Below the pieces are notes generated by a model, which worked only from the letters and a program-made list of their open reading frames with translations, did no database searches and was not told the origin of the DNA. The position numbers were made by a program, and so were the translations under genes. A stretch of 64,000 nucleotides of DNA from the NCBI GenBank assembly GCA_029721435.1, contig CM056577.1, positions 112,776,219 through 112,840,218 on the forward strand. The letters run 5' to 3'. The stretch is from Gymnothorax reevesii (taxonomy: Eukaryota; Chordata; Actinopteri; Anguilliformes; Muraenidae). Positions 1 through 13,200 of the stretch are shown here, in pieces (the first letter of the stretch is position 1; each line of letters starts with the position of its first letter).

Positions 1-354
1 ACTCAAATTAAATTGAAGGTTTCCTGGAAGCCTCTTTTTCACTATACACTCGTTCTTCGTTTATAATCATAAATTCTTAACAGAACCCCATGTGGTTGGT
101 ATTATATAAGTGCAGTTTCCAATACCCATAGGAAACATAATTTTAAGTCAAAGAACCCTGAAACTCATCTGTGGAAGCATAGGGAACTTTCCCGCTGCAT
201 AGTACTGGCTCAACTCAATTCGACTCGTCACGCACTTTTCGGAATTCCGTCGGACAAAGGTTTTAGATACCGGTACATGGTGCGTGTTTTTTTTTTTTTG
301 TATCACCTCCTTTGAGATTCCAAGCAAGCTGAGGCTATACAACAAATTGATGAA

Positions 355-426
355 AAAGCACTGCAGACTACTGATTGGTCAGAAAGAATCCCAAAGCACT
401 GCAGACTACTGATCGGTCAGAAGAAT
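355..426. repeat. 38-bp tandem duplication (two copies)
   Basis: The segment beginning aaagcactgcagactactga occurs at 355 and again at 393 with a few differences. Confidence 0.85.
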
Positions 427-739
427 ACCAAATAGAGGATCGTTAGTTTTATTTTTTTCAATGTTAATTCTGTACTCTGCTTGGTTTGTTGGGGATTGGA
501 AAGCTCACTTCTAACAACCAAGCATATTTTCTTAAAAACTTGTATTAAATCAAAATGTTGCCGGTCATGGTTTTATACCAACACTAAAACACATGACATT
601 AGCAAATGCTATCGTACTAGGTGCTGTATTTATTCTTTCTAGAGCTGTTGCTATTTCATACTGAGAATCAGCATCACTATCCCTCTGATATCTTCCACTA
701 TTCCTGTGTGTGACATTTCATGCGGCATCGCAATTATGA

Positions 740-850
740 CCAGCTACACTGAAGGGGTACTAACGGCAGTGGAAAAGAAAGTGCCTTGGTACTGAAAGTG
801 AGTAGCGTGGAGTTGAAGTGAGCTGGCTCCATGCAGTGGAAAAGCACTGA
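740..850. repeat. Possible hAT-like element end
   Basis: The segment contains two close cagtggaaaag blocks (about 769 and 836) and a ggtactgaaagtgag stretch recalling ends of fish non-autonomous hAT elements. The partner end and target duplication were not found. Confidence 0.25.
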
Positions 851-1943
851 CAACAGATTCCTTCCAAAACATTTCATCTCAGAGCGCATAATTTCTTCTC
901 CTTGTGAGGCTTCTCAGAATATTAGTAATTTGGATGAACTGACTTTGAATATGATGCTTGCTGATAAGTTAAATGTTGGTGTGTAAAACTGGAGCATGAT
1001 GTTTTCCACGTATGGTGCTCATGAAAACTTGCAGCTTATGGTCTTGAAGCTTGTGGAAAACAAATAGCACAAATTCAGCACTTGCAACCAGACCCATGTC
1101 TCACGGTCTCTGATCTGATTAACTGTAGGCGTTTTGAGTCAGTGGTCAATCTGTGCAAGTGAGGCTGTGCTCTAAATGGCTGCCTCATCATGGGACAAAC
1201 TGAAAAATGGCAGCCAAAGCTGAAACCTTTTTTTAACTGGGCTCTATAATACAAATAAAGCTCAGTCCTTTTTTGAGCAATTTTCCTCCTAGAAAGTGCT
1301 GACTGTTCGTGAACCTCTATGACAACTGGCATAAACATGGTCCCATTTGAAAGCTGACACTCGGTAGATTGCTCACAAATTGTCAGACTTGCTGTGAGTT
1401 TTCTTCTGCCCCTGTGGTGTTGTGACTAAGCCTGATCAGTCTAGGAAAATGATAGAACCACATCCAGAAGTCTGAACAACTGCAGGTTCAAATATTATGA
1501 TTCCATGACCAAAATAAATATTTTACTGATTTTCACCTGTTCATGGCTGTTTCCTCAAGCAATTTTGGAAAGGCCCCATTTCTCTGCAGTCCTAGTCACG
1601 GTCAAATTTGCTTTTACAAAAATTTTACAGCTTCTTTCTCTGAGGTCTTTTTCTCCATCTGTAGCTAAATTTTCACTTCAAAATACCCTTTTAATTCCCT
1701 GCTTCCTTTGCTTCATTGACAAAATCCTCCCATGTCAGAGATTGTTGAAACCATTCCTCTTCTTAAAAAGTAACCTCTTGACGACCATAAGCATCCATCT
1801 TATGAAGTTTTACACCACTGGCTGTCTGTGTCAATGCTTATGCATTGCTGGGAAATGACTGAAAAGGCTACCTGGCTACGCTGGAGTAATCAGAAATCGC
1901 AGTGAACAGAGTGCATAGCAGCAAACTGAGGACATTTTATTAC

Positions 1944-1985
1944 CTTTGCTTTCTTCCTTTGATGTTTTTTCACTAGCAGAAGAAT
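1944..1985 (-). CDS. Cassette exon: DSSASEKTSKEESK (last exon seen)
   Basis: 42 nt, phase 1-1, acceptor tgtgtctcacag, donor AAG|gtaataaa. Ser/Lys/Glu-rich. The donor is functional-looking, so the transcript must continue past the left edge; no further exon was found in 1-1943. Confidence 0.75.
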
Positions 1986-4900
1986 CTGTGAGACACAAAA
2001 TATTCAAGGACAAATCTGTATTATTACTTCAGAAATTAATTTGAAGATACTGCAGCTTAATGTTGTACATACAGTCCAGCTTTCTTTATGCAAATACTTA
2101 CTTACCTGCTTGGTCTGCTGAGTCAGTACTTTCTGTCACACTTGTATCTGAGATACAATAAATAAAAGACATATCGCCCTGTTTGAAATTTTCTCATGAT
2201 ATCATGGCTAATGAATATTTGAGCTGACTAAATGTCACAAGTTTGATAAAATTTCATTTAGGGTCACGTCCAACAAAGAAAGTTATTCTTGGTTTTGTAG
2301 CATTATGTGTTGGACACAAAATTAAATTTGAACATGATCCCAAAAGTGCAGCCCCCAGCTTTACTCTGAAGGTACTTCCATCCAAATTGGGTGAATGACA
2401 CAAGAATTACAACATTTTTTACGTACCTCCTTTCACTTGTGCAGTAGGTAACTTTAATAAAAATAATTTGCTGAAACTGTCACCGTATACTTACCGTAGT
2501 ACATAAGACAGGTACTTAAAAAAAAAGTGATAGTAATAATGATAATAAATAAAATAAAAACATCATGTACATTTGACTGCACCCAGTGCTTCTAATGGCA
2601 TTGGCAAAAATCTACTGCGCCCAAGAAATGTGAACCAATTAGAGCTGGGAGTTTCAGATGCACTGTCAGTCACTCCTTGTGCACATGCTGTTCAGCGCCC
2701 TTCCTCCTTGGACATTCTTTCCTGTGCCTGGATCCTGTTTGAGCTTCAAGATACAGTTGATAACTATCTTTGTGTTTATTTTTTGGTAAAAATGTCATTA
2801 TACCCTTTTGGCGACTGAAGTGGTCTGGCCATAAATTTGAAGCAGTATATGGTGGCCCCGCAAAATGAAAATCCGGAAACATTGAAATGCCATTGTCTAC
2901 ACCTGCTGCTCCTCCATTGTCAAAAACTGCATCCGTGTTATACTAGCAAAAAAAAAGGACCCTACACACTAGCAGAAAAACAGTCAGTCAAGAGGGAGAT
3001 GGAGTTTGGTTGTAATGATTGCAGCCCTCAGAAACCGAGCATAAATGTTTGGAAGATTAGCAAGCATTGTGTTTGTGAGTAGCTTGTTAGCACCCTCCAA
3101 CATCAGCACTGGTCTGAAGATTTATTTAGGTACTGTGTACTGGGCTCCTGTTGTAATAATGCGAAAGCAACCCATCTGAAATAGAATAGTTGATGGCATG
3201 CAATACTTATGAACGGTAGCTCTAATAACCGCTGCCTACAAGTGTTTGATAGTCTTGCATGCCGTCATACTTTTGCATAGGTTAGCTCAGAGAGGCTGTG
3301 AAAAGAATGCACAGGTGAGCTCAGGAGCACCAAGATGCTTGGAAGACGATGAATAATGGTAGATGAGTGAATCATTATTTCCCTGATAAAGAAAAGCCTT
3401 CACACGGCAGTTCATCCAAAAGAAGAGCACTCTTGTGGTCTACTTCAACTTCAAAAATCACCAGAGTAATGCAGAGGGTTTACCACGCAATGTAATATCT
3501 GATAAGTCTCAACAATCAGGTTTGCCAGAACACATCTGAAAAGCCTATAAAGTCCCGGAAAAATCATATGGAGAAGTCAGACAAAAATCAGACTGCACCA
3601 CAATAACAAGAGGAGTGTGGAGAGGAGAATGCTGTACTCACGATCCAAAGCATGCCACCCCATCCAAGAAGCATGGTGAGGTGCGGATTCTTATAGCTGC
3701 CAACAGGACTGGTTCCTTAGTCTTTATTGAAAAGTGACTACTGACAAACGTATCAGGATGAATTGTATACGCCTGTATTATCCGATATTACCGGACCCTA
3801 CGAAATGCGTTGATTCTAAAGGGATGGCATTTCAGAGTGCAGATGGACAATGATGCAAAGCATATTGAGAAAGTGACCCAGGATTTTTATGCAAAGAAGT
3901 GTGAAGTTCTGCAATGGCATGGTCGATCACCTGACCTGAAGCCAATGGGCATCGATTACACTTGCTGAAGACAAAACTGAAGGAAAAATGCCCCAAGAAC
4001 AAGTAGAAACTGTGCACAGCTGTTGAGATGATTGAGCATCAGGCAGTCATTGTGTGCAAACACTCGGCGGCCAAGTATTGAAAATGACGAGATAACAATT
4101 TATTGTATGATTATGAAAATGATTCCAAATACTTAAGCCCAAACGCTGTAATGAAAAAAAAAGACTTTTTAAAATGAAGGACTTGGAGCTGAGCAAACTC
4201 AAAAAATGCATTGTGGCTGGTTGCCTTATTTTTGAAGTTAAGCCTACTTTTTATATTTTAAAAATAGATGGGGGGTGGGGTTTATGTATGTAAAGGATGC
4301 ATTTCTTTCCCGGTTAATTTTTATTTAAACACATAATAAGCCCTCCAGCATAATGCATCATCAGAAACAATCGTCACATGATGTAAATGATTACATCATT
4401 TGCGTATTGTACAGGATAATTTCAGTTGCAATTCTAAGCATTGTTTTTAACCTCACGCCAGTTGCAATTAATTTTTCAAAATTTCTCGTGGTCAAGAACC
4501 ATACCATTTTTTGAAGGAGACTGCCAAATCGAAATAAAGAACTACCCAAAAATGACTGTGTTCCCAGAGTGAAAGTAAGGGTAGGGATCACAGGGAGAAA
4601 ATGAATAAAAATGAATAAAAAATTGGGTTTCAAAGTTTTTACGTTTCCAGTAAATAGCACTGACTGCTGCAAGTTGCATTTTTACTGTAATCAAGGGTGA
4701 CGGGGAAGGGACTCTCCAACCTAAAGGGAAGTACAAATATGTCAACACTTTTGTTGTTGTACCACCAGAGGGATCACTCCTCTCACTTATCTGTAGAGGA
4801 TTACATCCTTTCACAAGCCCTATTTAACCCAGTAAACCATCAAAAGCATGTACGCCTACCATACAAAACCATGAAGTGACTTGAATCCTGCTAAAATGTA

Positions 4901-7178
4901 ACTAATTGATTTCCAAGCCAAAAGTGGGGACTGCAGAAATATGGTATTTTGTGGACGGACAACATTCTTTGAAAGGAGTGCTGATGAAGACAGTGTATGG
5001 TAGTGTAGGCTATATACAAATATTATCTATTTTTAAGTCATTGATGTTCTACTCATTGGATGATTGTAACGTGCTTAGTAACATGGTCTGCTGACAGGAA
5101 ATTTTGATTTCTTATTTTTTCCTTATTCCACATTGAAAGGATTAAAATGTCTTGTTAGTTCTTAATTTGTTCAACATTATGCAGGTTCACTTTCACCTGC
5201 AAGAGAACTATGTCATACACAGATTATTTATCTGTCAGAGATTTTACCTTTTATTTTAAATATTTCTCTACTTACCACCTAAATCAGCACGATGTGTTTC
5301 TTTACTTTCTGGATTTCTGTTCATATCTACAAAAAAAAAAAAAATCAATTTTATGTTTGTTAATAAACGCAATGAGAATCCTACCATTTTCAGCATATGT
5401 ACTCCTTAATTTGAGATATTCCATATATTTTAAGTTCTGTAATGTTATGGATTCAGTCTTATTTTCTGATTTGACTCTACTCCTCTATTCTAGCTGTATG
5501 CTGTAAATTTTTCATGACGAAACTGCAATGTAAAACATACATTTTTTTCATGAAATGGTGATGAGGACAACATTGTTACTGACTTGTGGCTGCGTGTGAA
5601 ATCCTGTAAAAGCCATAATGTATATTATTTCACCTGCATATTTCACATTTTGACTGCAGTATTTCTTTCCCACCTCGAGGCCTGGGTCTGCTGGTAGCTT
5701 CATCCATGCTCATGTCTCCATCTTACATAGAAAAGACAATCACTTTATTACATTTTGAGGACGAGCTGAGCTATATCCCCAGCGCTTGTGAGCAATATGT
5801 TAATTTACGCACAGTTTTTGTTTCCTTAGTTGCTTATACTGCTTAAACAGTATCTGCCAACAGCATGGAAATATAACTAGGTCACTAAATACTTGAAGCA
5901 TTAATTGGATTTTTCAGAATATATGGAGCTTTGCCTAAGTTCAATCACCACTTCTTACTCTTCCAACTCCACTGCAGGATCCATTTATCTCTCCTGATTA
6001 TTTTTTAATAATGGCCATCCATGATCGCATCTACACGGAATCTCATAAAATGTTTAAGCTTGGGTGAACTTCAAGCAGCTGTGTGCATTTGGTTCTGCAT
6101 TTAAGTGATGTCCCAGAACCTGTGACCCTTCCCATCAAAACAAGCGATAATGACTATTTTCAAACTTCACCAAAATAGTTTGTTTCCACTTAGTTTTTCT
6201 CTCTGTTTAATTGATGCTGATATTATTCCAATACATCTGAAATACAGTACAAATCTCAATGGGTTGGACATATTGAACAGACAGTTCCTCTGACCTGTGC
6301 GGAGTCAGTTATTTAGGAACTTTTTGTCAGAATTTGCGAGAAAGCACCTCTGTAGCATAAGTTGAAAGATTATGCCTGAATTATACCCAATGGGAGGACT
6401 TAATCTTCTTGTATATGAATCTATTTAAGGCTGCTGACCAGGGGAAGATCTGACAACATGGTGTGTTATATTGTGTTGTAACCCTTTCCTGCTCAATACT
6501 CTACAACTATCTTCCAACACCCCAAAATACTGACCTGGTTTGTCCGTCTTGTGAATGGAGTCTGCCACATCTAAAAATAGAGAACAATTGATTAGTATTC
6601 GCTCTGGATGTCCTGCCCTTCTTAATGACAGCTGTGATACAACAAAAGAGAAGTTGGAATCAGCCTGTGAGTTGAATAAAATGACATCTTCCAGCAATAC
6701 AATATTTTTATGTGAAAGATGAAACGCATGTGGCTATGTGTGTTTGGGCATGCATTTTTTGCATTTAACAGCAATTTCCTGGAACCTCTGACCTGTCCCA
6801 TCAAACGTGATAATGCGTCCTTTTAAAATGTGTGACGTTCAACAAGGGTGATAAAAATTCAATTCAACATTACAACAGAAGCATTATGTCTTTTTTTCCT
6901 GTAGTCAGAATCAACATAATAAGGGAGAGAGTTTTTTTACATCCCCTTTGATAAAAAGCTAAAGAATAATGTTCCTCAACAAGCAATTGCACTGAATTTA
7001 TGGACCTCATCATCAGCAATTTTTATATGGTTAAAATATTATGTGAAGTGCCTCTGACTTCACATTTTCTGAAAGTTATCAAAAAATATTAAGCTTGATG
7101 AGTTAAAACATTACTTTTTTTGTCTTTGTCCATTTTCAATTGAATATAGGTTTAAAGGAATTTGCTAATTACTATGTG

Positions 7179-7226
<48 letters not shown>

Positions 7227-10200
7227 GTATATTAGGCATTGTGCCAATTCTTCTGGAATTGAGGTTGTAATTTGAATGAGCCCCAACACAAGACCTCTCA
7301 TTCTGTTGATCATTCAAGGGTAGGTGTGTTTTTTGCATTATTTTCTATGCAGCGCTGTCAGCATTTTTCCACTTCCGGCTCCAGCAGTCCAGTGTCCAGT
7401 GGGAAAAATGAATGGGGTTTTTGAAAATAGGCAAAAATAAGGTCCATGAGTAAAATTATCGTCTGTGATGATGAACAGCATGTTGTTTTGGGAGATGTAG
7501 GGCTGGGACAATGCACTCTGTTCACATTACAATACATATCTGGATATTTTCTCCACGATACAGTCCATGTCACAATACATATCGATATTCCAGTAAAACT
7601 GGAACTGCACTGGTCAACACTGCAACCTTACAAGTGGAGTCAAATACTATTGGCTGACAAAAAATGGCCAATCAGAGTTAAGCTTCCTGTATTCACAGTC
7701 TCACACATCTATTCATGGTTCACAATATTAGAGAAAAAAGCATTGCATTTTGATTAAAAAGAACCAATAATCTATTGGTTAATGAATAGTTGCATTTGTT
7801 TGACCAATATGTTCAGTGCCACAAGGAAAAAACTGCATCGTATGGGTCATAGTTGTACATAAATTGCATATTGAAATGTTACCAAATATTTCAGACCCTG
7901 TCCATTTGTGTCCGAGGAGAGTATGAAGTAACTGAGCAACAGCCCAACACCAGTGTTTCCCGACGGCAATATCAAAATAGTGCAATGAATCCAAATCAAA
8001 AGTACATGTATTAACACAAAGAATCAAATCTGCCGAAACCATGAGTGGCCTGGTGATTGTAAGCTAAATACATTGTCTGCCGCATGGACAGGGATTCTCA
8101 GCATTTTTCATACTTTCTTTCAAGTACAATTTTAATGGATTTTTTCAAAATAAAAAAAAAAATGGAGGCAGGAAGGATTTTCAGGGACAAGAGAGGATGC
8201 TAACCAACAAATTTTTGATATGGCTGTCTATGCAATGTTGCAATGGTGGGCAAAGCTGGACACACATTTTTTTATGTCACAGACACCGCAGCCTTCTGTT
8301 TAGAGCTGCAACAAATGAAATCAATTTTCACCTCACCCAATCATGAGAACCATGTAGACTGAATCCAACTATGAGAACCATGTAGACTCAACCACTAAAT
8401 AAGCAGTGCAGCTGCCTATCATCACCTTTAAATGTATATTTGATGACAAGTCAGGAAAAATAAAATGTTTATCCATGTTGTATTCAGTTTTTGAACCGTG
8501 AATCATGTTGTTCAGCGAAAAAATTGCGATTTACAATTGTATTGATTAATCATCCCAGCCCAAGCGAAATAAAATGTGCATTTCCTTAAAACCACATGAA
8601 AATGAAACACTCTATTTTCATAAAATGTGCATATTGCTAACAATGTACTAGCATTAATAATAATTGAATTACCAGCATGTTCAATGTGCGAATGAGCTGA
8701 TGATCAGAGATTAGAGGGTGTTGAAGTTCTGTATCACTTAAAAATAGCATTCACCTTTAAGGGTCTCAAAGGCTTTCATTCTTTAAAAGATTTGGAGAAT
8801 TCAACTGCGTTATCACAAAAAAAGTAATGCTTTCCATGCGGTAATTTATTCATGGACTTTAACAGGGCAAATATATATTTTTTTCACAGACACTGGATCA
8901 TTGGAACCGGAGCTGAAATAATGCTAATGAAGCCTCATGCTAATTTGACTCACATTTTGACCCTCTATTCATAACAAATGTTAAAAAAAGTTGAAAGTAA
9001 GTTATAGGTGTGAAGTACGGCAGCTAAAATTTCAGATTTTGTGACTTGTCCTTGCCTGGTCATTTCTTGCCATGCACACGCAAATGCAAATGAATAAAAT
9101 AGCCACTAGCCAGCATAGGCAGCAATGTCTTATTCTATTGGTGGCTGCTTTGAATAATTGTAAAGGCAGATTCCCATTGCCAGCGCTGTACAACCAAATA
9201 ACACTTTTCCAAAGCAGTTTTAAAACATATCGCCGTCTAAAGAATTTTTGTTGACACAGTTTCATATTTCATATGAGCAAAACATCATTAAGCTACATAA
9301 CCTCACTAAATGCAAAGTAGTTTAAGTATCCAAACTGTTAGCTTATCTTGATTAGAAAATAGCAAGCCGAGTTGGGCTTTTCTCGCCACCAATGTTACAG
9401 TATGTCACGGTTTTTTAACGAAACCTCATAGGCTACAAAAGTGACCGTTAAAAAAAAAAGCCTTTGATGTATGGAGATTAAAGATTCAGCTAATGATTCA
9501 CATCAAAACAAAGTAGCCTAATCAATACCTCCAACATAATTTAGCAACAGTGTTCCTGGGAACATATACCAAATACACAATCTGATATGAAAGTGGTTGA
9601 GACACCGCGACTCACCCTAGACAGCACACGGACTAAAATACTATCAATCATTCATCAAGAACTACTGATTTTAATCATCTATGACTTTTGTTGGTGTGTT
9701 GTGGACAGGAGTGAGGCACACATACTGTATATTTAACTATGCAACAATTTTTGAAATATACCTTTTTTGAGGTATCATGGACTATCCAGGCAACACATTC
9801 TCATCCTGACTTGTCATATAGTGATGCTTCCTAACCAAGCATTAATATACCATGCAAAAGGAAGCTTTTGCTTTCTTTACTTGACGCTTTGGGTTATGGC
9901 TCAGGTTAAGGGTTAGGGGTAAGAGGGTAGGGTTCGTTTTAGCTCGGGATCAAATAAGGATGCCAAAAGCATCATTTTGCATTGTATATCAACACTTGAT
10001 CAGGTAACATCAATATATAATATATATTATATATTATAATATATATAATATATATACGTCGGGATGAGATTGGACTCTTCCAGAACTTTCCAGCTAGCTT
10101 GTTCATCTTATGCTCTTGTGTCCCTCTGCTTCCCTGCTACTACAGGTGTCAATGTCGTCAGCGTTATTAGCTACTTGACATCACTGATATGACTTCCACA

Positions 10201-13200
10201 GTTACTGTCGGTAGGATTGTTTGGGGTTGTTGATTATTGTTTGAAAAATCTGTCCACTTTCAAAGTTTGTTTTGTTGACTGGCAATGCTTATTGCTGGCA
10301 GCCTGGCAAATAAATAAGCTGATATAGCCTAGCATTTTTGCAGTTAAACTGACAAGGCTTTGAAATTGACAATGCGTTGCCTGTGCTTGCATAATCTATC
10401 ACATTAAAGCAAGTGCAGTTGGTGATCGAGCTCCATTGGTAGCCAGTTTGCTACCAATCTTTCCTATTAAGAATCTTTGCTCTGATTCTGAGTTAACAGC
10501 AGCTGCAGCAGCATTGTCGGTACTTGGCTTAAAGGGAAATTATCATGGTTCTGCAAGTCACGCTCTATAACTCCATAAATATACAAAAATGTGTTGGAAA
10601 TTTTTCATGTGGAATCATCCTTTTGAATTGTTTAATGTTTTTGATAAGGTTATGGGACACTTAAAAAATGACACTTCTAGCAGACGATATTTGTGAGGAA
10701 ATACCACTATGGGCGCTGTAAATAGTGACATCATCCCAGCTCGCTATGGCTGCCATTTTCATCTGTATTCACACATTTTGCATTGTGATAATAATACTTG
10801 AAAATTACAGGTCTTTTGCGTGATGTCTGGCTATTTAAACAAATCGCCTGCCCCAGAAGAAAGCAGGTAAGTTACATTTCTTGCACCTAGACCTTGACTA
10901 TGTCTGCAAGGCTGACATATAAACATACATGACAAATGACACAAACTCAGTATGCGATATGGTAGCCTACTCTGGGGATATACATGATTTAGAGGATCTT
11001 CCGAGTAAGAATGTCATATGAAAATTATGACAAAAGTTGGGTAAATTTTGCTTTTGTTGCAAGCTTTATGTTGGTACTGAGATTCATCACTTTGATACGC
11101 CGTAATGAGTTACAGACATTCATTGTTGAACTTGCCATGGTTTTTAAATTCACAGTCAACACTGACTAGCTAACAAACTTCTGTTACATAATGGTTATGA
11201 AACGTTACTCCGTGCACGCTGGCTAGCTTGCTCATTTCATAAAAATTGCGGTGGAAAGACGGCGATTGTACTGTGTATGCTGTATGTAGCATATATGCAG
11301 AGTAGCAGGCGTAACGTCACAGCTAAGGGACAAAAAAGAGACGCTCTGATAAAATGGCGGAGAATAGCCTGTTTGCTTGCACCTTTGTTCAACATTTGAA
11401 TTTCATGGGGGTTGAATCACCCTGAAAAGGATAGAAGATCAATGTATTGTTATCTGGGAATTATTTAAGCAGCAAATTCTATAGGATGTCCCTTTTAAGT
11501 TTATAAAGCCAAAATTGCTGCATATTGATAAGGCCCCTCAAAAAATATTAGTTCATCATCCTTTTAATCTGAAAAACAAGATGCGGCTGCCGGATAGCTC
11601 ACTCGGTAAAGCATTACGTTGTGAAGCAGAAGTGACTATCATGTCGCGGGTTTGATCCCCGCCTCGTACCAGCCAGCAGTGGTCAGCAGCTTTTTCAGAG
11701 TAGCGCACAATTGGCTATTGCGCTACAGGGTTGCAAATTGGGAAGGGACTGCCGGGAAGGGAAAATAATATTTGCCTTGCTCTTTGCTCAGGCGCCTCCT
11801 GTTGGCCAGACAGGCGCTCTTCAGGAAGATTCTAAGCCTGTTCATGTCTGGGTATTCTAAGCCCTCATTCTGAACTTGCGAAGATTCAACCAATGAGTGT
11901 ATAAGAAGCAGTGGCTGACAGGCACGTGCTTCGGAGGAGAGCCGTGAACTGTCTTCACTCTCCTGAGTTGGCAGCAAGGGGTCGCATATGAACAAGCCTT
12001 GTACATAGTTCACCAATTGGGCATTCCAGATTCCGGTGGGATTGGAGATGCCAAATTTAAAAAAAAAAAACAAGATGCAGGTGGGCGGATTTTTTTTTTT
12101 TTTTTTTATGGGGCCCTATTTAACCCAGATAACTATCAGTTTTAAGCAACTAACTGCGACTCAAAATGACAGTGTGACGTGGCCTGCTGGTCTTGCTTGC
12201 TTGGTTTTCTAATTCTTACACTAGAAGCACTCCTAATTCAGCTTAACACTAAAGCATACTGTTAAACCAAACTGATGATAACTAAGTTACACAGATTCAT
12301 GGGTTTAGCAATCAATTTTAGATCAGATTATATTCACTAGGTAAGAATTCCATAAAGCGTTAATCTCTATGGCCAGGTATGACATCCAGAGCTCAAAAAA
12401 CCAATTGGGTGGGCAAAGAAAAAAAAATTGACATTTACATTTGGCCCCAACTGCTAAACCCCATTCAAATTACCATTTTATGGCTGAAAGAGCCGCTCCC
12501 CAATCCACAGAATCTTTGCAAATAAGTAAAAATCCTCAGGCTAAACTAACAACCCTCTCTAAATATACACACACAAATTTACTTTTAAACTATGCAATGA
12601 ATATAGAAAGGTTATTTGTGTAGGCCTGAAACTTTGAGGATGGCAACTGCATACACAACCAAAGCAACATGCATTTACAATACAAGTTTAACAACAGTTG
12701 AAATCTAGTGTAAGTATTAACTAAAGTCTAAAATGCTAAGGAGGAAACATCGAAGTGCAGATTTCAGTTTTAAGTTTTTTTCACAGACTCTTGAAGCAAA
12801 TATATGTCTTTCTAAAGGTTTTTCGAGTCTGGTTAACCACAAAGCTTTATCCTCAACAGATTCTTTTCAAAGTTTGTCTTCGACATAAATCAGAATAAAA
12901 ATAACACCTTGTATCCAGATATTCAGTATCAGTTTCACAGATTAACCAAAAACATTTCATTTTGGTGAACTACATGCCTCCACCACGTTTTATGGTTCGT
13001 ATGACGGGAAAACCGGAGCTCCAAAATATTTCAAGATGCACATCCTCATCAATTACTCCTTCTCCCTCAAAAATCCTTATGCAGCCCCTCCCTCTTTACC
13101 CACCTCCATATGTCATTTTGTCAGAAGTTTATTTCCAGTTCGAAAAAAAGCCAGCTCAGATGAAGGCAAAGATATCATTGTTAGTGGCCAGCTTGCCAAG

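Larger units (their letters stand above)
1..1943. other. Intron sequence, no exon found
   Basis: Both strands were read for splice-bounded phase-1 exons without success. Apart from the short tandem duplication and a possible hAT-like end near 740-850 nothing is recognised. Open frames of 87-117 codons here have no recognisable domain. Confidence 0.5.
6571..10528. other. Intron without recognised genes
   Basis: AT-rich non-coding sequence. Besides the microsatellite and the short duplication it holds a TTAGGG-like run near 9900-9935 that is too short and irregular to be telomeric. No exon with valid splice signals was found on either strand. Confidence 0.5.

Noticed and set aside
676..717. 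42-nt phase-compatible segment on the minus strand (GIVEDIRGIVMLIL)
   Set aside because: Donor follows an A rather than G, the acceptor is weak, and the product is hydrophobic, unlike every other cassette.
2426..2513. Donor-like sites gtacgt (near 2426) and gtaagt (near 2490) on the minus strand
   Set aside because: The enclosed segments (20, 25, 44 nt) are not multiples of three, and the only phase-compatible option is 9 nt.
5945..5995. Splice-like signals on the minus strand
   Set aside because: Segment lengths of 13 and 23 nt break phase.
9900..9935. TTAGGG-like run, possible interstitial telomere repeat
   Set aside because: Too short and irregular; common by chance and in fish repeats.
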